This document shows positions 1 through 8,003 of a DNA stretch of 48,589 bases, piece by piece. The DNA comes from Malonomonas rubra DSM 5091 (lineage in GTDB: Bacteria; Desulfobacterota; Desulfuromonadia; Desulfuromonadales; Geopsychrobacteraceae): contig NZ_FQZT01000017.1 of the NCBI RefSeq assembly GCF_900142125.1, positions 1-48,589 of the forward strand. Direction: 5' to 3'. The position numbers were made by a program, and so were the translations under genes. The notes under the pieces are model-generated. The model did no database searches. It was given only the letters and a program-made list of their open reading frames with translations, and was not told the origin of the DNA. Within the stretch, counting starts at the first letter, position 1, and the number at the start of each line of letters is the position of its first letter.

Positions 1-304
1 CGTTGGCCGACTGGATAGTCAGTTCGCGCATCCGCTGCAGGATGTTGGTAATCTCGCCCATGGCGCCTTCAGCAGTTTGTGCCAAAGAGATGCCGTCGTT
101 AGCATTCCGGACCGCCTGGTTGATACCGCGAATCTGCGAGGTCATACGGCTGGAGATGGCCAGACCAGCAGCATCATCTTTAGCGCTGTTGATACGCAGA
201 CCAGAAGAGAGGCGCTGCATCGATTTGTTCAGCGAGGATTGAGAGGTACCCAGGTTACGTTGAGCGTTCAGGGAAGCAACATTAGTGTTAATTGTAAGAG
301 CCAT
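1..304 (-). CDS. fliC: Flagellin, N-terminal part (cut by window edge)
   Basis: The first 101 codons of a flagellin, the filament subunit exported by the flagellar type III apparatus. The N-terminus begins [18 protein letters not shown] and continues through the D0/D1 helices ([19 protein letters not shown] near residues 34-52, then the [23 protein letters not shown] block), the canonical family signature. The start ATG at 304-302 is preceded by GGAGGA with about 7 nt spacing. The rest of the gene lies outside the window. Upstream lie a sigma28-type promoter and a long structured leader, and the flanking operon encodes Maf and nonulosonate-type sugar enzymes, so the product is probably glycosylated. 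The family call is certain; whether it is the major or a minor flagellin cannot be told from the N-terminus. Confidence 0.96.
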   Translation of the reverse strand, partial: MALTINTNVASLNAQRNLGTSQSSLNKSMQRLSSGLRINSAKDDAAGLAISSRMTSQIRGINQAVRNANDGISLAQTAEGAMGEITNILQRMRELTIQSAN

Positions 305-446
305 GATTTTTCCTCCATGAATTTTGTGGTTTGGGGCGTCCGTGCCCCAGGTTTCAAATTATTTTTCTTTGTTTTTCCGTTTCAGCCGGGAAGCTTAAGC
401 AAACGTTCTTTCACCTCCTTTATCAATATTTTCCCCGCTGTTGGCC
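305..446 (-). promoter_or_regulatory. Flagellin 5' leader with CsrA-type hairpin
   Basis: About 136 nt separate the predicted transcription start (near 440) from the flagellin ATG. The leader RNA holds a 6-bp stem, UGGGGC/GCCCCA (plus-strand 332-337 and 344-349), presenting the hexaloop ACGGAC. A GGA in a hairpin loop preceded by A-N is the classic CsrA/RsmA binding geometry. A second GGAGGA is the ribosome binding site itself (plus 311-316). Further GGA triplets occur at plus 376-378, 416-418 and 432-434. By analogy with the Bacillus hag leader this would let CsrA block flagellin translation until FliW titrates it. The structure is visible; the binding is inferred. Confidence 0.6.
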
Positions 447-474
447 TTTTCGGCTTTTCCTTTGAGAAACTTTA
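447..474 (-). promoter_or_regulatory. Sigma28 (FliA) promoter of flagellin
   Basis: Reading the minus strand, TAAAGTTT (474-467) is followed after 12 nt by GCCGAAAA (454-447). The enterobacterial sigma28 consensus is TAAAGTTT-N11-GCCGATAA, so the -35 box is perfect and the -10 box differs at one base, with the spacer one base longer. The second sigma28-type promoter in the window (12391-12418) also has a 12-nt spacer. fliA is encoded at 17472-18233. Confidence 0.8.
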
Positions 475-596
475 ATTTTTTTTGCACTAATGACAGTAGC
501 GCAACCTACTAACTTCAAATTTTTTAAAAAGTTTATTTTTTCTAAAAAAAACACCGTCTTTTATCCACTCTCATCTTGAAAATAACGACAAATCAA

Positions 597-626
597 CGAA
601 AAAGGGATCGGCAATACCGATCCCTT
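597..626 (-). terminator. Rho-independent terminator of the glycosylation operon
   Basis: A perfect 10-bp inverted repeat, AAGGGATCGG (602-611) and CCGATCCCTT (617-626), with a 5-nt loop. Read on the minus strand it ends in a run of five T. It lies about 55 bp downstream of the methyltransferase stop and before the flagellin promoter, separating the two transcription units. A weaker G5/C5 repeat at 643-657 lies between it and the stop codon. Confidence 0.85.
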
Positions 627-681
627 CAAGAGCATAAATCAAGGGGGAAAAGCCCCCAGTATGGGCACAATCGACAAAAAA

Positions 682-1590
682 CTATTTAAGCGCTGATGCT
701 AAAATTGCTGCTTCGCGACGGAAAACCGGCACGTCCTGCAAAATAGGATATGCAAGCATCGAATACTCACTCCAATAACAATTACCAACCTTTTCCATCG
801 GCAACTTGGTAGCGGGGCAAGCCCAAGGCGATTTTTCTGCCTCTTTCCTACATCCAGCAGGTGGAGTGATAATAAAAGCATAGGTTGGATTCAACGGGTT
901 ACTGATATTATCCAGTGGCACGATATCTTCACAGGTAGCCCCACACTCCTTGATAAACTCTGGAAGCCCTTTAATATATCCGAGCCGATCCATTCTCGCC
1001 TTTCCATCAGGTGAATTCCCTTCGTAGTACGGCTCGAACAAAATCAATTTTTTCTTTGCTACTCGCAAAAGCTCAGCTAAAGCCAGTTCTTCCCTGCCTC
1101 CGTTCGGTTCCAAAGCATGTGAAGTCCATATAACATCTATAGAACTATCAACAAACGGTAAATAAAAGAGGTCAGCGACAAAAGGATTGATTTTTTGAAC
1201 GAGGTCTTCGGGCAGCTCTTCAGCAACAAATCGCTTTCCTTTAATCAACCTACTTAAACTGATATCGCAAGCATAATACGTAAACGAGCTTTTATAACAA
1301 CATTTGGCAACCCCAGCCAATGTTGTCATCTCGCCAGTCCCGACATCTAGGACAGATTCTGCTTCAGCACAGTAATGGGACAATATACTAGCAATTTCTC
1401 CAGTATACGCCTCCCAGCTGTCTCGATTTTTTTTTACCGAGTCAACATAGGATCCGGCTTGAAGGTCATAAGCAATCTCAATAATCTCAGGACTGTTTTG
1501 TTCGAGACCAAAGCGTTCTTTTAAAAGTGACGTAATATTATGACCTTCTTCGTAAGCCGACTTTGCGTAACGCAAATCTCCATAAAACAT
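682..1590 (-). CDS. Class I SAM-dependent methyltransferase, probable glycan-modifying
   Basis: A 302-residue protein with a Rossmann-type methyltransferase core. Motif I, VLDVGTGEM, lies near residues 80-88; an acidic residue ends the next strand (YYACDIS); and a WTSHALEPNGG block follows. The C-terminus (ACPATKLPMEKVG onward) resembles a Trm112-like domain but keeps only one of the expected cysteine pair. It is the last gene of the glycosylation operon, 12 bp after the PseG-like gene; AGGGA precedes the ATG. The likely role is methylation of the flagellin sugar or its nucleotide-activated precursor. The substrate cannot be read from sequence, and small-molecule or protein targets remain possible. 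Confidence 0.8.
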   Translation of the reverse strand: MFYGDLRYAKSAYEEGHNITSLLKERFGLEQNSPEIIEIAYDLQAGSYVDSVKKNRDSWEAYTGEIASILSHYCAEAESVLDVGTGEMTTLAGVAKCCYKSSFTYYACDISLSRLIKGKRFVAEELPEDLVQKINPFVADLFYLPFVDSSIDVIWTSHALEPNGGREELALAELLRVAKKKLILFEPYYEGNSPDGKARMDRLGYIKGLPEFIKECGATCEDIVPLDNISNPLNPTYAFIITPPAGCRKEAEKSPWACPATKLPMEKVGNCYWSEYSMLAYPILQDVPVFRREAAILASALK

Positions 1591-1602
1591 GAATATTTCC
1601 CT

Positions 1603-2649
1603 TTAAGCACACTCTTGAATGGCCCTTGAGCCCCAAGCCCCTACTCGAGAGCTGAGCAAGTCAGAACATGCGGAAAAAATATTTTCTGACGCATTACCGG
1701 ATATCAATTGCTTTGAATCGATATGCATCTTCATAAGAGTATTATGATTGGCATGAACCTGCTCAAGATGTTTATTCAAAGAGCCAAGGCTTTCTTCGAA
1801 CGACTGTCCCAAACACCAGCAAGCATCGTTTTCTACAAGCTCCCGAATAAGAAAATATTTTTCGGATTGATCAATAAGGTTTACAGCGGGCAAGCCGGCA
1901 AAAGCAGCTTCATAGGAAGTCACTCCACCAGAAAAAATACCAACAGCGCAGTTTCGTAAAACTTGCCACATACTCTTGTTGGTCCTGGCTAAAATAATTT
2001 CATGCCTTTTATTATTTTTGATTTCAGCGATGAGCTCATCATATGAATGACAATAACCTTCGCCAAGCATGACCCAGAAAGTTGCATCCACCGCACAGTG
2101 CTTGAGAGTTCGCAATATTTTTAAAGTTTTGTTTGGTGCGTCCCCGCCGCCCATACAGATCGCAATGGGAAAAGTTCCTGATTCGAGAGTTTTTTCATAT
2201 TCCCCGGCGCCAATTTTGCCACAATCACCCTGAATAATTGCATAATCAGGCCCGGCATAGACTTGGCCTGGGCCAGGCTCCGCGACGGGTTGATAACGGG
2301 TTCGACTAAAAAGAAGATCGACCTCTGCCATGCGATTGAAAATCGGGGAAAGGCTTGCAACGCGAGGAGCGCGCTGACGAATCGCGAACATTGTCTCTGC
2401 TTTCATCTCAAGCATATCGACAAAAGCCAGATCGTAGCTATTCTGAAGTGCCAGCTCATTTTCACTAGCCAAGGTAATTTTGTTCTGCACGTAGCCGTTA
2501 ACGAGGGAAATAAGTGAGGCATCCCCGATAAGCACAAAATCGATAACTAAAGCGCCTAAACGATTTAAGCCCGCTGCCAACGTCCGTGACCGGATCAAAT
2601 GACCCAAACCGATTTCTGTCGATGCTTTACAGACAAAAAGAATTCTCAT
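1603..2649 (-). CDS. PseG/SpsG-like nucleotide-sugar hydrolase or transferase
   Basis: 348 residues with the GT-B-like fold of the PseG/SpsG family. The N-terminal GLGHLIRSR motif (residues 14-22) matches the family GxGHxxR signature, and the C-terminal half has MGGGDAPNKT and the SGGVTSYEAAFAGLPAV block that binds the nucleotide-diphosphate moiety in MurG-like enzymes. PseG removes UDP from the 6-deoxy-AltdiNAc precursor of pseudaminic acid; SpsG is the spore-coat homologue. The ATG overlaps the stop of the upstream NeuB-like gene by 4 bp (2646-2649), so translation is probably coupled. The exact sugar is unknown because no dehydratase or aminotransferase gene is present nearby. Confidence 0.82.
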   Translation of the reverse strand: MRILFVCKASTEIGLGHLIRSRTLAAGLNRLGALVIDFVLIGDASLISLVNGYVQNKITLASENELALQNSYDLAFVDMLEMKAETMFAIRQRAPRVASLSPIFNRMAEVDLLFSRTRYQPVAEPGPGQVYAGPDYAIIQGDCGKIGAGEYEKTLESGTFPIAICMGGGDAPNKTLKILRTLKHCAVDATFWVMLGEGYCHSYDELIAEIKNNKRHEIILARTNKSMWQVLRNCAVGIFSGGVTSYEAAFAGLPAVNLIDQSEKYFLIRELVENDACWCLGQSFEESLGSLNKHLEQVHANHNTLMKMHIDSKQLISGNASENIFSACSDLLSSRVGAWGSRAIQECA

Positions 2650-3656
2650 TCTCTTCTGACATCCTCCAGACTCAAGGCCTGATATTGTTTTACGTCCCGA
2701 ACCAGCCGGCTCCCGGCCACCAGATCGATCTGATCGGCATCCAAAATACCTTCCGGGCGAACAACCAATAAATCTTTATCGGCAACAAGCTCACCAGACT
2801 TTAGGTCTCGAGCGGCATAAATCGAACGTCGTGCTCTTTTGCGGGTGTAAAGTTCGGCTTCGGTCAGTTTATCTGCAACATCTGCCAAAGCAGATTGAGC
2901 TTCGTGCAGGTCAGCAACATAACGTCCAAGCCCATCTTCTTCCATCGCATAGGCATGGTCGAAACCGGCTTGGGTCCGATCCTCGGTGTAGTGTTTTTCA
3001 AACCAGGTCGCACCTTTTGCCAGAGCCATACAGGCGGCCAGGCTGTCTCCCGTGTGGTCAGAAAAGCCAACCGGATAGCCGAAATTATTCTTCAAGGTTT
3101 CGATAAACTGAAGATTGGTTTGTTCAAGTTTCGCTGGGTAGACCGACACGCAATGCAACAGCACCAAGTCGAGGGGGCCGACTTTTTCCAATTCTCGCAG
3201 CGTTTTTTCAATGTCGGTGAGTGTTGACATTCCGGTTGAGACAACCATCTTCTTGCCTCTTTCAGCAACTTGGCGCAAAAATCTCAGATTATTCAAATCA
3301 CAAGAAGCGGTTTTGATGTACGATGGGTCAAACTGCATCAACAGATCGAGGCCGCGCTCGTCAAAAACCGATGCTGACATGGCAACACCTTGGTCCTGGC
3401 AGTATGCCGCTAATTCCTCGTATTCCTCGTCTTTAAGCATCCCCTCTTCACGAATGCGGATGACTTCCTTGATATCGTAATGACCATATTCGTATTCACC
3501 CGGCAAGTAGAGACCCCATGGATAAATAATCTGGAACTTTACCGAGTCCGCCCCCGCTCGCTTGGCAATATCGACCAGAGATTTCGCTTTAACCAGCTTT
3601 CCGTTATGGTTTGTTCCCGCCTCTGCAATGATATGGATTGGCTGAACTTCAGGCAT
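2646..3656 (-). CDS. NeuB/SpsE-family nonulosonate synthase
   Basis: Condenses phosphoenolpyruvate with an N-acetylated hexosamine-type sugar to make a nine-carbon sialic-acid-like sugar. The TIM barrel shows AEAGTNHNG (11-19), KFQ (40-42), STGMS (140-144), HCVSVYP (168-174), GFSDHT (197-202), EKHYT (220-224) and GFDHAY (231-236). A C-terminal SAF/antifreeze-like domain follows (about 275-336, RRSIYAARDLKSGE). I chose ATG 3656 (336 aa), because AAAGGAAAT lies just upstream; a GTG at 3674 in the same frame would overlap the preceding gene. Motif details (HCVSVYP rather than HCTSEYP) suggest the SpsE-like branch rather than true NeuB. Sialic, pseudaminic, legionaminic and other nonulosonates cannot be distinguished here. 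Confidence 0.9.
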   Translation of the reverse strand: MPEVQPIHIIAEAGTNHNGKLVKAKSLVDIAKRAGADSVKFQIIYPWGLYLPGEYEYGHYDIKEVIRIREEGMLKDEEYEELAAYCQDQGVAMSASVFDERGLDLLMQFDPSYIKTASCDLNNLRFLRQVAERGKKMVVSTGMSTLTDIEKTLRELEKVGPLDLVLLHCVSVYPAKLEQTNLQFIETLKNNFGYPVGFSDHTGDSLAACMALAKGATWFEKHYTEDRTQAGFDHAYAMEEDGLGRYVADLHEAQSALADVADKLTEAELYTRKRARRSIYAARDLKSGELVADKDLLVVRPEGILDADQIDLVAGSRLVRDVKQYQALSLEDVRRE

Positions 3657-3660
3657 TGGG

Positions 3661-4731
3661 TTATTTCCTTTCACAAATCATCTCTGCAAACCGTGCGCAA
3701 TTCGTTACCAGGGTCTGGCGCAAGTCAGCCCACCGACCCTGACGCAAATGCTGGACCATCCCATCCAGATCGCCAAGATTATCGATGCGATTCTCAACTT
3801 CTTGCAGAAGGTTATCCGTAAGAAGATTGATATTCCATTGGTCCATCCCCAGAGTATCCAGCATGCTCAACGCGCGCTGATCATAACTGATCTTGATAGC
3901 GGGAACACCTAGAGCAACACAAGGGATAAACGAGTGGAGGCGGAACGTCAGATTAAGGCGCGTATTCCTCAAAAAGGAGAGATAAGTAAACACATCTTCC
4001 GTATAAAGATAGTCAACCTCGTCAAAAGAAGCGGCAAAAGGAATATCCCGATGATCATGACAAAGAATTTTCACCTTGCGATAACCCTTGGCCCGTAACA
4101 ACTCTATCAAGGCTGCCATCTGCCCCCGGAGTTCATATTGGTAGCCGACAGGAATACTCATCAACGTCGGTGTGCGGATAGAAATAAGAGCATCTGTCCG
4201 ATCTTCGTCGGTTATCTGTACCTCATGCTGAGGAACTTCATCCAAAAAGAGTGTTGGGCACCCACCTAAAATGGAGGAGCCACCAAGGTTGTTGACATAG
4301 TCGTGGGTTGCATGGTCGCGGGAGAGGGAAATAGCAGCATGCTGATTAATCAAAGCGATATTGCTATCCGTCATCACATCGGTTCGATCGACCAGTTTCA
4401 ATTCTTTGTTATAAATTTTCCCGCGCGACACACTGAAAATCATCAATGGGCGCTCTAAGGCTTTAAGCGCCGTCGAATTGATTTCCAATTCTCCGTTTTC
4501 ATAGAGGTTTCCACCTCCGACGATTACACCGTCGCCAAACTGGTTAATCTCATAGACTGTCTGTGAAGACAGTCCGGCTTTTTTCTGTGCTTCGTATTTG
4601 CCAGTCGCAGGCAAGGCAATGATATTAAGACCTCCAGGGAATGCCTGCCGGATAAAATGGTTCAGACCGACAAAGATGACATCGTTCCCTACGTTAAACC
4701 CTTTTGGCCGAATGGAATAAAGATTGATCAT
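3661..4731 (-). CDS. Polysaccharide pyruvyl transferase family protein
   Basis: 356 residues of the CsaB/WcaK-type polysaccharide pyruvyl transferase family, which transfers a ketal pyruvate from phosphoenolpyruvate to a sugar. Visible family marks are the N-terminal GFNVGNDVIF stretch, GDGVIVGGGNLYENG (about 68-82), and the C-terminal LTFRLHSFIPCVALGVPAIKIS block near residues 260-280. It lies between the SpsF-like and NeuB-like genes; its ATG overlaps the preceding stop by 4 bp, and its stop lies 4 bp before the chosen NeuB start. It would add a negatively charged pyruvyl group to the flagellin glycan, or belong to the sugar-assembly route. The actual acceptor is unknown. Confidence 0.85.
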   Translation of the reverse strand: MINLYSIRPKGFNVGNDVIFVGLNHFIRQAFPGGLNIIALPATGKYEAQKKAGLSSQTVYEINQFGDGVIVGGGNLYENGELEINSTALKALERPLMIFSVSRGKIYNKELKLVDRTDVMTDSNIALINQHAAISLSRDHATHDYVNNLGGSSILGGCPTLFLDEVPQHEVQITDEDRTDALISIRTPTLMSIPVGYQYELRGQMAALIELLRAKGYRKVKILCHDHRDIPFAASFDEVDYLYTEDVFTYLSFLRNTRLNLTFRLHSFIPCVALGVPAIKISYDQRALSMLDTLGMDQWNINLLTDNLLQEVENRIDNLGDLDGMVQHLRQGRWADLRQTLVTNCARFAEMICERK

Positions 4732-5441
4732 TTAAAACCTCCCCGGGTCTTCTCTGAATCGAGAAGTGTTGATTGATAAAGGTCAACCACATGCTGTAGC
4801 GGACAATCAAAAAGCCTTGGTTCTTTTTTCAGTAACTGCTCTACAACATTTAGATCTTCAGGCGTGTCTATGGTTAAGCGAACAGTGCTCAAATCAGCCT
4901 CGCCAACAATCGATGCATAGCTAAAATCATCTAAATTTTGATAGAAATAACTGCTGATATGTTCCCTGTGCTCCGAAGTTAAAATCGATTTTTCAGAATT
5001 CAAAAAAAACTCACTGCGAAAAATTTCCACACTGACACCATAAGGGAATCTGCGAGGCACCAGATTGGTGACAAAGTCGCAATTCTTCTGATTGAGTAAA
5101 TTCAGCCCATCATTTAACAAATCAGGCTGGACAAAAGGGCTATCGCCATTAATGCGAGCAAAGGTATCAATCTTGTGTTCCCGGAGACATCCACAAACAC
5201 GCTGGTAAACGTTCCCCAAATCGCCCCGATAGCAGAGAACCCCTTTTTTCTCAGCAAAATCTGCAAGGGGATCATCTACAGGCCTTGCCGTAGTTGCCAA
5301 TATGGGGACGAAAGAGTTGGTTCGTTCTACTCCCTTTAGACATCTTTCGATAAGAGGAACACCTGAGACCGGTGTCAACGCTTTTCTGGGGAATCGACTC
5401 GAATCCATTCGGGCAAGAATTACCCCGGCAAATTGGATCAT
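4728..5441 (-). CDS. SpsF-like cytidylyltransferase family protein
   Basis: 237 residues related to SpsF and CMP-KDO/CMP-sialate synthetases (COG1861 type). The N-terminal GVILARMDSSRFPRKAL carries the nucleotide-binding signature ARMxSxRxPxKxL, and RINGDSPFVQPDLL near residue 117 is the acidic metal/CTP site. It probably activates the nonulosonate made by the neighbouring synthase by attaching CMP. It overlaps the Maf gene by 4 bp upstream and the pyruvyl transferase gene by 4 bp downstream, an arrangement typical of tight translational coupling. NeuB-, PseG- and SpsF-like genes together mirror the spsE-spsF-spsG trio of Bacillus spore coat clusters. Confidence 0.85.
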   Translation of the reverse strand: MIQFAGVILARMDSSRFPRKALTPVSGVPLIERCLKGVERTNSFVPILATTARPVDDPLADFAEKKGVLCYRGDLGNVYQRVCGCLREHKIDTFARINGDSPFVQPDLLNDGLNLLNQKNCDFVTNLVPRRFPYGVSVEIFRSEFFLNSEKSILTSEHREHISSYFYQNLDDFSYASIVGEADLSTVRLTIDTPEDLNVVEQLLKKEPRLFDCPLQHVVDLYQSTLLDSEKTRGGFK

Positions 5442-7927
5442 TCTACACCCCTCAGGCTGGAAATAAGATTTTGGGCAGTCTGATTCTTAGGGTCCTGCTC
5501 AAGCACAAGATCGAAAACTTGCTGAGCAGCTTGGCATTCACCCATGGATTGATAAAGCTGCCCCAATTGAATCAATGCAGTTAAATCTGTCGGAACTTCT
5601 TCAAGATAAGCAACATAAGCATCTGCTGCAGCCATCACGTTTCCAGTTATTCTCAAAAGCTCAGCGTACTTGGGCTTATAAACGACAGCAGCATTCGACA
5701 AACACTCAAGCGCCAGCAAAGCCATTTCATAGTGCTTTTCTTGTAGTGCTAGAGAGAGTATGCGCTTTAACGCTTCTTCAGTCAGATGATTATAAACATC
5801 CCCGACAAGAGCTTGGTAGTGGGTGAGAGCACCATCGATATCTCCTTTAAGCTCTAACTGCAAACCTTTTACTAAGCTGCCAAGATTATCAGCGGCCACT
5901 CGATTTTGGTGAATAGACAATCCGTCATCCAAACGCTTTAATGCTTCCTCGTCTTTTGCCCGGAAATACCGCATAGCTCGTTCGCGGACCCCTACCAAGG
6001 AACGAAACCTACGCACCTTCTTCATCTGCCCGGTTTCGGTTTCGGCCATAATATCGGAAAATTCAGCCTCCAACTTTTCAAAGAGCTGCCTGTCCGCATT
6101 ATCCAGTTGCTCAGCGGTCTTGTGGTGCAGCTTCAACCAGACTAAAGCTCGACCAGGCTGCTTGTCTTTTTGCCATTGCTCTGCCAGTCGAGCAAAATCA
6201 GGATGAGAGTTCTCTTCGTCCAAGCGACTGTGCAATCTCTCCGCAGCGCTTTGCACTTTTTTCCTCAAATCACTGGAGCCTTCTTTGTAGGCCTGATAAT
6301 AAGTGTGAATAACCTCTTCCATCTCCTGAGAGCTTTCAGTTCCTTCATAATTTGGACGAACGATTTTAAGAAACTTCCGAATCACGTATTTTTTGACAAA
6401 CACACTGAGATCGGAGAACGTCTCGTTCAAAGTCTTTTCTATTTTTTCAAACTGCGCCTTAGCTTTTCGCGCATCCTTTTTATTCTTAAAGAGTTTTTCG
6501 TTGTATGAAAGTGCTTTTGCTGCCAGTTTTCCAATCTCTTTAAGCTGCTCATCTGCCCTGTTAAGCTCTTCAAGAACGGAAGAGTAATATTCTTGACGGG
6601 TCTGATTATCGGCAGAATCTGGCAACAAGACTAATAGTTTGGCGTTGGGGTCACAGTCAAGTGGCTCCAAAACGATTTCATCGAGTGAGACATGCTCTAC
6701 ATTTTCTATCTTTGCAGCCCTCGGGTTTGGATTGATCAATCGACAGCCATGTTGAGTTGCCATCTGCGCTTGGCCGCTTAAAAAGGAGATTGCGGATGCA
6801 TAACCGACTCCTGTTTCAGCCTGCCCCCCGTCATTGGTAGCAATTGAAAGAGTATCCCCAAGCCGGGGGCCGGCGATGCTTTCGTTGCTCCCGCCAGCGT
6901 GGGTTATCCCGTTATCCGCATAGCACAAGTCAACCCCTACGAGAATAACCTGCTTAAATCCCATTGCAATTGCAGCGTTTAAAGCAGTGTTGGTAACAGT
7001 TGGAGGACTGACTTTCAGATTAGTCGGGTTCATTTTACTTACCCAGGGAAATCGTTCCCCAACATAGAGGCTTCGCCCACTCCACTGACCAACAAGCTGA
7101 GGAGAAGCATGATATGCGTGAACGAAAATTGTCCGATCCCACATTTGCAGCATTTCGCGACTAACATCGAAACTGGTCGACTGTGGATCTACGGAAAAAA
7201 CAAGGTCAGGAACAAAATCATATTGCAACAATTGCCGACTGATGCGCGACACCGCCAAAACAAAAAATTTGTCACGATTTTCCTCAACCCAAGGCAACAT
7301 ATCATCCAAAGATGGGCCACCAGCCAAAAGTACTGCTGTTTTCCCTTTGAACTGGTCCTTGAGCACAATAGATTCTGTCTGGTTCTCTGCGAGATTCTCT
7401 AACTGCCTTTCAGCAAAATAGGCCAGTCCGATTTCAGCAACAACCGCATTTTTTCTACGACCAAGGCTATCCTCAATTTTTAAAGATAGATCACGATATT
7501 CTGACAACCGACCATCAACAGCACAAAGCGAATTAACATGGCTGACTGAATCGATATAAAGATAGTCATTCACCTTGAACGTATTCGCTTGAGCCCAAAG
7601 GTTCTCCAAAGTTACGACAGAAAAATCGGCAGGAAGATCGGCCAATAGACCTTCCTGCTCTAAACGCTTTTGAACTGAGTCGAGTTCTACAAAAATATAG
7701 CGTGAACTGTCTGAGCGCTGCCTATTTTTAAGAAAATCAATAAGCAATCCAGAATCAGTTCCAACAATAATATAGAGTTGAGTTTCTTTTAAGAATGTGT
7801 CTCCGAAGTGATTTTCATATAGGGCAGTAGCACCGACTTGGTTGAAAGCGATGCCATTTACCTCATAAAGGTATCTATCTCCGAAAGAATTTTTTAGAAA
7901 GACACCAAAACTATCACTGCTCTCCAT
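5438..7927 (-). CDS. maf: Motility-associated factor (Maf) flagellin glycosyltransferase with TPR tail
   Basis: 829 residues. The MAF/DUF115 core begins near residue 190 with GKTAVLLAGGPSLDDM (195-210) and includes PDLVFSVDPQ and VTNTALNAAIAMGFKQVILVGVDLCY, the family signature. Maf proteins transfer pseudaminic- or legionaminic-type sugars to flagellin in the cytoplasm before export. The middle (about 430-560) is charged and probably coiled coil; the C-terminus (about 680-829) reads as TPR repeats (for example LIQLGQLYQSMGECQAAQQVFDLVLEQDP). First gene of the glycosylation operon. AAGGG precedes the ATG by 7 nt. A sigma54-type promoter lies about 60 bp upstream of the start. Confidence 0.92.
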   Translation of the reverse strand: MESSDSFGVFLKNSFGDRYLYEVNGIAFNQVGATALYENHFGDTFLKETQLYIIVGTDSGLLIDFLKNRQRSDSSRYIFVELDSVQKRLEQEGLLADLPADFSVVTLENLWAQANTFKVNDYLYIDSVSHVNSLCAVDGRLSEYRDLSLKIEDSLGRRKNAVVAEIGLAYFAERQLENLAENQTESIVLKDQFKGKTAVLLAGGPSLDDMLPWVEENRDKFFVLAVSRISRQLLQYDFVPDLVFSVDPQSTSFDVSREMLQMWDRTIFVHAYHASPQLVGQWSGRSLYVGERFPWVSKMNPTNLKVSPPTVTNTALNAAIAMGFKQVILVGVDLCYADNGITHAGGSNESIAGPRLGDTLSIATNDGGQAETGVGYASAISFLSGQAQMATQHGCRLINPNPRAAKIENVEHVSLDEIVLEPLDCDPNAKLLVLLPDSADNQTRQEYYSSVLEELNRADEQLKEIGKLAAKALSYNEKLFKNKKDARKAKAQFEKIEKTLNETFSDLSVFVKKYVIRKFLKIVRPNYEGTESSQEMEEVIHTYYQAYKEGSSDLRKKVQSAAERLHSRLDEENSHPDFARLAEQWQKDKQPGRALVWLKLHHKTAEQLDNADRQLFEKLEAEFSDIMAETETGQMKKVRRFRSLVGVRERAMRYFRAKDEEALKRLDDGLSIHQNRVAADNLGSLVKGLQLELKGDIDGALTHYQALVGDVYNHLTEEALKRILSLALQEKHYEMALLALECLSNAAVVYKPKYAELLRITGNVMAAADAYVAYLEEVPTDLTALIQLGQLYQSMGECQAAQQVFDLVLEQDPKNQTAQNLISSLRGVE

Positions 7928-7986
7928 GACCAGCCCTTATGATTTGCTTTGTTAGCAGACAAAAACTTGGCACCAACATTAAAATA

Positions 7987-8003
7987 TGCAAAAAAAAGGC
8001 CAT
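7987..8003 (-). promoter_or_regulatory. Candidate sigma54 promoter of the glycosylation operon
   Basis: On the minus strand TGGC (8002-7999) and TTGCA (7991-7987) are separated by seven nucleotides, the exact -24/-12 spacing of sigma54 promoters. The -24 box is in the stem and the spacer is the T-tract of the fliW terminator. The predicted start near 7976 would give a leader of about 49 nt, similar to the two other sigma54-type promoters in the window. The T-rich spacer makes a chance match more likely, so confidence is moderate. Confidence 0.5.

Noticed and set aside
643-657. GGGGG-AAAAG-CCCCC hairpin after the methyltransferase stop
   Set aside because: Only five pairs and no T-tract; the stronger terminator at 597-626 explains transcript ending.
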